Origin: Lachnospiraceae bacterium
GTDB lineage: Bacteria; Bacillota; Clostridia; Lachnospirales; Lachnospiraceae
Direction: 5' to 3'
Length of the DNA: 64,000 nt
Assembly (NCBI GenBank): GCA_015057585.1
Contig: SVEF01000004.1
Location: 1-64,000, forward strand
The first letter of the stretch is position 1, and every line of letters starts with the position of its first letter. Below the pieces are notes generated by a model, which saw only the letters and a program-made list of their open reading frames with translations, was not told the origin of the DNA and did not search any database. Both the position numbers and the translations under genes were made by a program. Positions 57,138 to 64,000 of the stretch are shown here, piece after piece.

Positions 57138-57305
57138 ATGGCATATAAGATTACTGATTCTTGCGTAAGCTGTGGCGCTTGTGCAGCTGAATGCCCGGTT
57201 GGTGCTATCTCTGAAGGTGCAGCTCACTACGAAATCGACGCTGATGCGTGCTTAGATTGTGGTGCTTGTGCAGCTACTTGCCCAACAGGTGCTATTGAAG
57301 AATAA
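57138..57305 (+). CDS. Clostridial-type 2[4Fe-4S] ferredoxin
   Basis: The 55-residue protein MAYKITDSCVSCGACAAECP and its second half with CLDCGACAATCPTGAI has two C-x2-C-x2-C-x3-C-P motifs. Ferredoxins of this kind carry electrons for pyruvate ferredoxin oxidoreductase and hydrogenases in anaerobes. ATG 57138 follows AAAGGAGGA. Confidence 0.97.
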   Translation: MAYKITDSCVSCGACAAECPVGAISEGAAHYEIDADACLDCGACAATCPTGAIEE

Positions 57306-57313
57306 TTGGTAAA

Positions 57314-57356
57314 AAAACAAAAAGAGTGTCGCTTTCCTGCGGCACTCTTTCTTTTT
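57314..57356. terminator. Bidirectional terminator after the ferredoxin gene
   Basis: AAAGAGTGTCGC (57321-57332) pairs with GCGGCACTCTTT (57339-57350) with one G-T pair. A-tract and T-tract on both sides. Confidence 0.9.
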
Positions 57357-57376
57357 CCAAAAATCCCCGTACCGAC

Positions 57377-57838
57377 CTAACGGAAACGGAATCTCCTTTT
57401 CTTTCTTTCCTCTTCCAGTGACGTCCGCTGTCTGGCCGCCTGATATTCGCGGATAGTCCGATCCAGTTTCCGATACCTTTCCTCTTCTAAGTTTTCCCGT
57501 TCTCGGAACAAATAATTCATTTCTTTTAAAATTCGGTTGGATACCCGCTCGTCCATCTGAGCGAGCAGCGACTCATTGTTCTGCCGCAGCAGTTCGGTCA
57601 CTGCGCCCCCAAAACCCAGATACATTCTCTGGAAGTTCTGCTCCGGTTCCGAAACCACCATACAGTCCTTCTTCGTCTCCGGCAGGAACTGTTCCATCCG
57701 CTTACGCAATTCCCTGCGGTCTTCTTCCTTTAATGCCGCCACCTCCTCCAGTTTCGGCAAAAGGCGGTCAATCTGTTCTGTCGAAAACCCCTCTTCTCTC
57801 AGCTGCTTCACATACGCCATGGCGCTTTCACATTCCAT
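57377..57838 (-). CDS. Helical charged protein of unknown function
   Basis: About 153 residues from ATG 57838 with GGGAGGAG; the frame extends over the dnaB terminator without a start signal. The protein is rich in Glu/Arg/Lys and predicted helical, with two recognizable parts: a UBA-like start (YVKQLREEGFSTEQIDRLLP) and a long coiled-coil end. I do not recognise the family. It follows dnaB in the same direction but is separated by a terminator. Confidence 0.6.
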   Translation of the reverse strand: MECESAMAYVKQLREEGFSTEQIDRLLPKLEEVAALKEEDRRELRKRMEQFLPETKKDCMVVSEPEQNFQRMYLGFGGAVTELLRQNNESLLAQMDERVSNRILKEMNYLFRERENLEEERYRKLDRTIREYQAARQRTSLEEERKKRRFRFR

Positions 57839-57937
57839 AGGTTCTCCTCCCTGTTTCTTCTTGTTTCTTCTATCATAAACATCTTCTTTTCTTCCCTCAA
57901 GACAGGCTTTTGCATCTTTTCTGTTTTTCGTCGACAT

Positions 57938-57992
57938 AAAAAAAGAAAAGCCTTTCTTTTCCGACAAAATCGTCGAAAAGAAAAGCTTTTTC
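57938..57992 (-). terminator. Terminator of the dnaB gene
   Basis: Leftward reading gives a long stem, AAAAGC-TTTTCTTTTC-GAC paired with GTC-GGAAAAGAAA-GGCTTTT, followed by TTTTTTT. It closes the dnaB-rplI-gdpP cluster. Confidence 0.8.
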
Positions 57993-57996
57993 TCCC

Positions 57997-59337
57997 TTAA
58001 TGCTGTTCCCGGATTTCCAGATTGCCGAATTTCTGAATCTGACCCATCCATTTTAATTTTACAGTACCGGTCGGACCGTTTCTTTGTTTGCCGATAATAA
58101 TTTCGGTAATGCCCGGGTCTTCGGTGTCTTTATTATAATATTCGTCCCGATAAATAAACATTACTACGTCGGCATCCTGCTCAATCGCTCCGGATTCTCG
58201 AAGGTCAGAAAGCATCGGACGCTTATCCGGACGCTGTTCCACGGCACGGGAAAGCTGTGACAGTGCGACCACCGGACAGTTGATTTCTCTGGCAAGCGCT
58301 TTTAAGGAACGGGAAATCTCTGAAATTTCCTGCTGCCTGGATTCCGACTTTCCGCTGCCGCTCATAAGCTGTAAATAGTCGATGATGACAACGCCAAGAT
58401 TCTTTTCTAATTTCAGTTTCCGGCACTTCGACCGCAGTTCTGAAATAGAAATACCCGGTGTATCATCAATGACCAGCCCGGACTCACCGATATTTCTCGC
58501 ACTTTCCATCAAATCTGCCCATTCCGAGTCCTTTAGGTCACCGGTACGGATATTCTGGGAGTCTACTCTGGAGTTCATGGCGAGCATACGGTTAATGAGC
58601 TGCTCCTTTGACATTTCCAGACTGAAAATAGCGGTTGTTACATGGGAATGCAGGGCAATATATTCTGCGAGGTTTAATACAAACGCTGTCTTACCCATGG
58701 AAGGACGCGCTGCAATCAGTACCAGGTCAGAGCGCTGCAATCCCGCTGTCTTATAATCCAGATCGCGGAACCCGGTCGCAATACCGGTAATACGCCCCTG
58801 GCTCTTGGCTGCGATTTCGATGTTCTTCAACGCACGGAATACGACATCACGGATGTCCTCATAATCGCCTCCGCCACGTTTCTGTATGATATTAAATACC
58901 TGCTTTTCTGTCTCTTCCAAAACGACATCCATCGGCTCTTTGTTCAGATAACAGGTATTGGCAATGCCCTCGGTAATTTTGATCAGTTTGCGTGCCAGTG
59001 CCTTTTCCGCCACAATTTCAGCGTAATACTTGATATTGGCTGAAGTCGGAACAGCATCCGTGACGTCGCGGATAAATTCCATACCGCAAACCTCCGGTGA
59101 CACACCTTTTTCCTTTAATTTGTCCAGGATCGTAATCAGATCGGAAGGCTTCCCTTCTTCAAACAGTTCCGTCATTGCCTCAAAGAGCACACCGTACGAT
59201 GGAATATAAAAATCCTCCGGCTGTAACAGTTCCGAAGCAACCTGAATGGCGTCCTTATCCATAATCATGGAGCCTATGACCGATTGTTCTGCTTCCTTGC
59301 TATGCGGTTGTACTTTCTTAATTAAAGATTCTTCCAT
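57997..59337 (-). CDS. dnaB: Replicative DNA helicase
   Basis: The 446-residue protein has the N-terminal DnaB fold (AEQSVIGSMIMDKDAIQ) and a RecA-like helicase domain (Walker A IAARPSMGKTAFVLN, Walker B LGVVIIDYLQLMSG, arginine finger region LSQLSRAVEQRPDKRPMLSDLRESG). It unwinds DNA at the replication fork. Confidence 0.97.
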   Translation of the reverse strand: MEESLIKKVQPHSKEAEQSVIGSMIMDKDAIQVASELLQPEDFYIPSYGVLFEAMTELFEEGKPSDLITILDKLKEKGVSPEVCGMEFIRDVTDAVPTSANIKYYAEIVAEKALARKLIKITEGIANTCYLNKEPMDVVLEETEKQVFNIIQKRGGGDYEDIRDVVFRALKNIEIAAKSQGRITGIATGFRDLDYKTAGLQRSDLVLIAARPSMGKTAFVLNLAEYIALHSHVTTAIFSLEMSKEQLINRMLAMNSRVDSQNIRTGDLKDSEWADLMESARNIGESGLVIDDTPGISISELRSKCRKLKLEKNLGVVIIDYLQLMSGSGKSESRQQEISEISRSLKALAREINCPVVALSQLSRAVEQRPDKRPMLSDLRESGAIEQDADVVMFIYRDEYYNKDTEDPGITEIIIGKQRNGPTGTVKLKWMGQIQKFGNLEIREQH

Positions 59338-59351
59338 GATTTCTCTCCGGC

Positions 59352-59798
59352 TTATACCTGCTCAACTTTCACTGTAATTTCTGCGGTTACCTTCGGATGC
59401 AGACGAATCGGCACATGATACGTACCAAAGTTACGGATCGGGTCTGCAAGCTGAAGCTTCTTTTTGTCAATATCTAACTTTAACTGTTCCTTCATCGCCA
59501 CGGTAATTTCCTTTGTGGAAACCGAACCAAATGTGCGGCCGCCTTCACCACCCTTGATTTTTAAGGTAAGACTTCCTGCCTCAATCTGCTTGGCAAGTGC
59601 CTGTGCCTCCTCTAAAATTTCCTGCTGACGCTTCGCTTCTGCTGCCTTCTGCAGTTTCAATTCGTGCATTGCCTTATCCGTCTTTTCCACGCCTAACTTT
59701 TTTGGAAGGATGAAGTTTCTGGCATAGCCGTCGTTAACCTTCACCACATCCCCCTTTTTCCCAAGACTTTTTACATCTTCCAATAAAATTACTTCCAT
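59352..59798 (-). CDS. rplI: 50S ribosomal protein L9
   Basis: The 148-residue protein has the N-terminal L9 signature (EVILLEDVKSLGKKGDVVKVNDGYARNFIL, limited here to the start: VILLEDVKSLGKKGD and GYARNFILP) and the C-terminal domain with GGRTFGSVSTKEI. It lies 1 base from gdpP. Confidence 0.97.
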   Translation of the reverse strand: MEVILLEDVKSLGKKGDVVKVNDGYARNFILPKKLGVEKTDKAMHELKLQKAAEAKRQQEILEEAQALAKQIEAGSLTLKIKGGEGGRTFGSVSTKEITVAMKEQLKLDIDKKKLQLADPIRNFGTYHVPIRLHPKVTAEITVKVEQV

Positions 59799-59799
59799 C

Positions 59800-61863
59800 T
59801 TAAATATCTCCCTTCTCTGTCATATCCACAAGCACAGCTTTCAAGCGTTCTTTTGCCTCTTCCATTGTCACATCGGCAAGCTGCGTTGCCGCTGCACTCA
59901 TATGGCCGCCTCCGCCAAGCCGCTCCATAACCACCTGCACATTCACCTCGTCAATTGAGCGCGCACTGATACAGATTTTGTCGTTATGCTCTGTGAATAC
60001 GAAGGATGCCTTGGTATGGTCAATGTTTAATAATTCGTTTGCTGTCTTTGCTGCAAGAACCGTCGGTGCGTCAAATCCTTCACCATTTGATTCCGCAATA
60101 ACAAAATAATCCATAAAAATTTCTGCGGAAGAAACCGCCTGTGCCTTTGCCTGATATTCTGCAAAATCCGTACGGAACAGTTTCCGGATTCGGGTAACAT
60201 CCGCGCCGTTTCTTCTTAAATACGCTGCTGCCTCAAACGTACGAACACCGGTCTTTGTCATAAAATTGTTGGTATCAATCATCATGCCGGCATACATCGC
60301 ATCTGCTTCTAGCGGTTTTAACTTCAGGCCTTCCCCGATGTACTGTAAAATTTCCGCAACCATCTCACAGGAGGAAGATGCATATGGCTCGATATAGGAA
60401 AGTACCGCATCAATTGCCTCTCCGGTCTGTCTGTGATGATCCAGAATAACAATCGTCTTTGTCAGATCCAAGAGTTCCTTACACTCTGTCTGTACCGGAC
60501 GGTTTACGTCTACCACAACAAGGAGCACATTATCGTTTACGATTTCCTGTGCGCGTGCTCCGGAAATAAACATATCCTCTTCATATTCCGGATTGTCACG
60601 GAACCGTTCTAACATCGGACGAATCGCACTGGTAACTTCATTTAAAACAATGTGTGCCTTCTTATCCAGTGTTTTTGCAATACGATAGACACCAATTGCA
60701 GAACCGAGGGAATCTACGTCGCCAATGGAGTGACCCATGATAACTACCCTTTCCTTGGTCTCTACATATTCCTTTAAGGCATGCGCCTTTACTCTTGCTT
60801 TTACTCTGGTGTTCTTCTCTAACTGAACACTCTTTCCTCCGTAGTAGGAAATCTTATCGCCTTCTTTTACTACTGCCTGATCACCGCCACGTCCCAGTGC
60901 AAGGTCAATCGCGTTTCTGGCAAGTTCGTAGTTTTTTGCATAGGAAGGTGCTCCTACACCAATCCCCATGGAAATCGTTATCGACATCTCGTAAATATTT
61001 AAATTGCGGATTTCTTCCAGGATGGAAAAACGGTTGGCTTCGATGACACTTAAATATTTCTGCTTGAAAACAAAAATGTATTTATCTTTCTCCAGACGCT
61101 TGATAATGGCATCGATACTCTGCATGTATTTGTTGATTTCCCGCTCTACCCAGGCCGTAACCAGAGAGCGGCGTACCTCATCCGCACCTTCAAAAGCCTC
61201 TTCGTAGTTATCCAGATACAACAAACCAACTAACATCTTCTCATCTGCATTTTCTTTCTTTAATGCATTGATTTCGGTCTCATCGTATAAATACATACCA
61301 ATCAGAGTATCGCCGTTTTCTTCCGAACTCCACTGATCTGTCCATAAGACATTTTCCTGCTCATCCCGCATTTCCACAAGACGAAGCAGTACCCGGTACT
61401 GTTTTCTTCCATGGCTGATTTTAACAATCACATCCTCTTCAATGGTAGGCATACGCTCCAGCACCAAATCCGGAAAAATCTCCTGAATGGACTGCTTCGC
61501 CGTCTTTTCAAATACGACGATATCCTTTAATTCATTGTTTGCCCAAATCAGGTGTCCGGCCTGGTCTAAAATTCCGTACGGAATATCCAGTTCCTTTAAA
61601 AACTTGTGCTGGATGTGTCCATAATCAGATGCAAACCGAACGAGTTCTCCTGTAATATATTTCTTCTTAAAAAGATACAGATTCAACGCAATCACAAAAT
61701 AGATACCGGTATAAAGTAACATAATGCCGGCAGCCTCTTTATTAATCATTGCAATGCTGATTACCATACAAAGCACCAGTGCCGTCAAATACAACGGCCA
61801 CTGCATGTACGTATTCAATGCTCCTTTTAATCTTACCGGGGATTTATCTTTATTTTTCTTCAT
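59800..61863 (-). CDS. gdpP: GdpP-type cyclic di-AMP phosphodiesterase
   Basis: The 687-residue protein has two membrane helices near the N-terminus, a PAS-like region (IPYGILDQAGHLIWANNEL), a degenerate GGDEF domain (ISMGIGVGAPSYAKNYELA) and a DHH/DHHA1 phosphodiesterase (GHSIGDVDSLGSAIG, ILDHHRQTGEAI, RLGGGGHMSAAA). It cleaves c-di-AMP and so controls potassium transport and cell-wall balance. c-di-AMP is known to bind RCK_C domains of Trk-type regulators, such as the one encoded at 40.5 kb. Confidence 0.94.
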   Translation of the reverse strand: MKKNKDKSPVRLKGALNTYMQWPLYLTALVLCMVISIAMINKEAAGIMLLYTGIYFVIALNLYLFKKKYITGELVRFASDYGHIQHKFLKELDIPYGILDQAGHLIWANNELKDIVVFEKTAKQSIQEIFPDLVLERMPTIEEDVIVKISHGRKQYRVLLRLVEMRDEQENVLWTDQWSSEENGDTLIGMYLYDETEINALKKENADEKMLVGLLYLDNYEEAFEGADEVRRSLVTAWVEREINKYMQSIDAIIKRLEKDKYIFVFKQKYLSVIEANRFSILEEIRNLNIYEMSITISMGIGVGAPSYAKNYELARNAIDLALGRGGDQAVVKEGDKISYYGGKSVQLEKNTRVKARVKAHALKEYVETKERVVIMGHSIGDVDSLGSAIGVYRIAKTLDKKAHIVLNEVTSAIRPMLERFRDNPEYEEDMFISGARAQEIVNDNVLLVVVDVNRPVQTECKELLDLTKTIVILDHHRQTGEAIDAVLSYIEPYASSSCEMVAEILQYIGEGLKLKPLEADAMYAGMMIDTNNFMTKTGVRTFEAAAYLRRNGADVTRIRKLFRTDFAEYQAKAQAVSSAEIFMDYFVIAESNGEGFDAPTVLAAKTANELLNIDHTKASFVFTEHNDKICISARSIDEVNVQVVMERLGGGGHMSAAATQLADVTMEEAKERLKAVLVDMTEKGDI

Positions 61864-62011
61864 TCTACCTCTCCATCTGCTGTTTGCTAACAGCCTGTTT
61901 GATTCAAACTTTTTGTTTCAAGTCAGTTAAAAATTGATATACGGAGTATATTATAACACACCCCGGCAAAAAAATAAAGAGCAGAAAGCCTCAGCCTTCC
62001 GCCCTATCCTT

Positions 62012-63331
62012 TTATAATCTTGTCTTTACGAAAATATCATAAATTGCTTTGATTGCCTGTTCGAAATCCGCATTTGTCACACCAATGATGATATTTAACT
62101 CACTGGAGCCCTGGTCAATCATTTTAATATTGATATTCTGATGTGCCAACGAAGCAAGTACCCTGGCGGCAACACCTCGGTTGGACTTCATGCCGCGTCC
62201 CACAACTGCAACCAATGCAAGGTCCGCATCAATTTCAATGCTGTCCGGATGTGCAAGACGGTGCAAGGTAGAAAGAACCACCTGTTCTCTTCCTTCAAAC
62301 TCCGGCTGGTGCACAAATACCGACAAAGTATCAATACCGGACGGCATATGCTCAAAGGAAATACCGCTTTCCTCAAACGCCTGCAGTACTTTACGTCCGA
62401 AACCTACCTCCGAGTTCATCTTATCCTTTTCAATATTAATAGAAACAAAGCCCTTCTTACCGGCCACACCGGTAATGGTATATTCCGGCTGCTTGCAGGT
62501 ACTTTCCACAATCATGGTGCCTTCGTCTTCCGGCTGGTTGGTATTGCGGATATTAATCGGAATACCGCTCTGACGCACCGGGAAGATCGCATCTTCGTGA
62601 AGCACGGTAGCTCCCATGTAGGAAAGTTCTCGAAGTTCTTTATATGTAATCGTTGTAATGGCAACCGGGTTATGAATAATCCGCGGATCCGCTACAAGGA
62701 ATCCGGATACATCCGTCCAGTTTTCATAAATATCGGCATGCACCGCTCTGGCAAGAATCGAACCGGTAATATCGGAACCGCCTCTGGAAAACGTCTTTAC
62801 CTTACCATCCGGCATTGTTCCGTAAAAACCCGGAAGTACCACATTGTCATATTCCCTGACACGGGCTCCCAGCACCTCGTTTGTCTTCTCCGCAAGGAAA
62901 TTTCCGCTCTCATCAAAGAAAATCACCTCTGCCGCATCCAAAAACTGATATCCCAGATATGCTGCCATAAGAATCCCGTTTAAATATTCACCTCTGGATG
63001 CCGCATAATCCGAACCCGCACAGTTTTTAAAATTCTCACGGATGGTCGCAAATTCCTCTTCCAGGGAAATACTGAGACTAAGTCCGGTAATGATTTCATC
63101 ATATCTTGCCTTAATCTGCATCAATTCCGTTTCAAATGCGTCTCCTTTTTCTGCAAGTGCATAACAGGCATACAACATATCTGTCACCTTGGTGTCACTT
63201 ACACATCTTTTTCCCGGAGCCGACGGAACCACATAGATTCTGTCCTTATCTGCACGGATAATATTTCCAACTTTGCGGAACTGCTCTGCACTGGCAAGCG
63301 AACTGCCGCCGAATTTTACAACTTTACTCAT
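62012..63331 (-). CDS. Aspartate kinase
   Basis: About 439 residues from ATG 63331 with GGAGAAAAGAAG upstream. The start KVVKFGGSSLASAEQF and SRGGSDITGSILARA are kinase-domain signatures; two ACT domains follow (GFVSINIEKDKMNSE, LALVAVVGRGMKSNRGV). It makes aspartyl phosphate for lysine, threonine and methionine. No leader riboswitch is seen upstream. Confidence 0.94.
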   Translation of the reverse strand: MSKVVKFGGSSLASAEQFRKVGNIIRADKDRIYVVPSAPGKRCVSDTKVTDMLYACYALAEKGDAFETELMQIKARYDEIITGLSLSISLEEEFATIRENFKNCAGSDYAASRGEYLNGILMAAYLGYQFLDAAEVIFFDESGNFLAEKTNEVLGARVREYDNVVLPGFYGTMPDGKVKTFSRGGSDITGSILARAVHADIYENWTDVSGFLVADPRIIHNPVAITTITYKELRELSYMGATVLHEDAIFPVRQSGIPINIRNTNQPEDEGTMIVESTCKQPEYTITGVAGKKGFVSINIEKDKMNSEVGFGRKVLQAFEESGISFEHMPSGIDTLSVFVHQPEFEGREQVVLSTLHRLAHPDSIEIDADLALVAVVGRGMKSNRGVAARVLASLAHQNINIKMIDQGSSELNIIIGVTNADFEQAIKAIYDIFVKTRL

Positions 63332-63422
63332 TCTTCTTTTCTCCATCCCTAGCATTACTGTATGTTTATGCAAAAATCTTTCCTTATATCATACACGTTT
63401 TTTCGAGATAATCAAGTATTTT

Positions 63423-64000
63423 TTACAAAATCGTCTGCCCGTTGATTACCAGCCGGAACTTTAAAGATAATTTTTCTGCCGCCTTTCTGCAAAGCACCAT
63501 TCGCTCAATGAAGATTTCAAAATAATCCATCACGGCACAAACGGAGGTATCAATGGTCAGATTTAATTCGATGTAGGCATCCTTTTCAACCGTCACATGG
63601 GATTCCTTCGCAGAATAATTCACGCGGTCATGAATATCAAAGGTGGAAAAATCATGATTTCTGACACGGCTCGAACGCACATCCGTCTTATCCGCCAGAA
63701 TCAGCGCCGCAGCCACCGCATTCACCGGGAATGCCGTCGATTCGTCATGATTCCCGATTGCGGTAATGACCGTCGAAATTTCCTCCGGGTCCATTCCCAT
63801 ACGGTCTAAAATACGGAAGGCCATCAGCGCGCCGCTTTGTGCATGGTCCACACGGTTCACCACGTTCCCGATATCATGCAGATAGCCCGCAATTTTTGCC
63901 AGCTCCACTACTCTGTCCGGATACCCGAGCGTAGTAAGAATCTCCCCTGCCACCTGCGCCACTCTGCCCACATGGGTAAAACTGTGCTCCGTATATCCAA
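63423..64000 (-). CDS. HD-domain phosphohydrolase, incomplete at the window edge
   Basis: The open frame continues through position 64000: before the apparent GTG the sequence reads GYTEHSFTHV in frame, a part of the HD domain. Visible motifs are EHSFTHVGRVA, AGYLHDIGNV and GNHDEST. The product is a metal-dependent phosphohydrolase of the HD superfamily; the substrate is unknown. Its start lies outside the window. Confidence 0.85.
   Translation of the reverse strand, partial: GYTEHSFTHVGRVAQVAGEILTTLGYPDRVVELAKIAGYLHDIGNVVNRVDHAQSGALMAFRILDRMGMDPEEISTVITAIGNHDESTAFPVNAVAAALILADKTDVRSSRVRNHDFSTFDIHDRVNYSAKESHVTVEKDAYIELNLTIDTSVCAVMDYFEIFIERMVLCRKAAEKLSLKFRLVINGQTIL

Noticed and set aside
63332-63422. 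Lysine riboswitch before the aspartate kinase gene
   Set aside because: The gap is under 100 bases and shows no lysine-riboswitch architecture.

Overview
The window looks like a chromosome segment of an anaerobic, spore-forming, moderately low-GC Firmicute, most likely a Lachnospiraceae-type Clostridium. This is inferred from strong AGGAGG ribosome sites, frequent TTG/GTG starts, a clostridial 2[4Fe-4S] ferredoxin, a rubrerythrin, CwlD and a GH18 cell-wall hydrolase, MecA, a GdpP-type c-di-AMP phosphodiesterase next to rplI and dnaB, and an F-ATP synthase whose c subunit carries a sodium-binding signature. No rRNA, tRNA or CRISPR array was seen.

Region 1 (1 to about 11.1 kb) is a visibly AT-richer accessory island, probably one end of an integrated conjugative or mobilizable element. 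It holds a small basic protein, a zinc-ribbon protein, a complete LlaJI-type restriction-modification operon (Phd-like small protein, beta-class amino-methyltransferase, C5-cytosine methyltransferase, McrB-like AAA+ motor, LlaJI-type nuclease), a divergent HNH endonuclease, and a ParB/ParA/SymE-like cassette. It abuts the 3' end of an rlmD-type gene whose protein carries an atypical tail, an insertion site known for related elements.

Region 2 (11.2-27.0 kb) is mostly leftward housekeeping genes. A long cluster runs AIR-synthase-like, Lrp/AsnC regulator, aminotransferase, trmL, mutS2, response regulator, sensor kinase, a protease-dead HtrA/PDZ protein, yhaM and rlmD. A rightward TPR gene and a 30-residue membrane peptide gene follow, then a radical SAM, nth and DEDDh exonuclease operon. 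Upstream of that operon lies an array of alternating GGGCAA/TTGCCC sites.

Region 3 (27.4-33.1 kb) is a defence and stress patch: mgsA, a higBA toxin-antitoxin operon with a clear promoter and operator and a peptidase-fused antitoxin, and two TIR-LRR paralogues. It ends in a long structured inverted repeat at the stop codon of atpC.

Region 4 (33-43.9 kb) is the complete ATP synthase operon (atpZ-like, atpI-like, then atpBEFHAGDC), divergent from trkA-trkH and a DUF402 gene.

Region 5 (43.9-50.2 kb) is the most unusual. A 47-residue secreted peptide gene, whose ribosome site is buried in a hairpin, converges on a regulator with two HTH domains and TPR-like helices, a candidate peptide-signalling pair. 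Next come two small exported proteins, a rubrerythrin start codon region cut off by an IS1182-like transposase remnant, two decaying membrane-protein paralogues, an intact rubrerythrin, and a second long inverted repeat at the stop codon of rpiB.

Region 6 (50.2-64 kb) is core: rpiB, sua5, cwlD, a GH18 protein, a Ser/Thr kinase with an unusual C-terminal domain, mecA, a DUF1858 protein, ferredoxin, dnaB-rplI-gdpP, aspartate kinase and a partial HD hydrolase.
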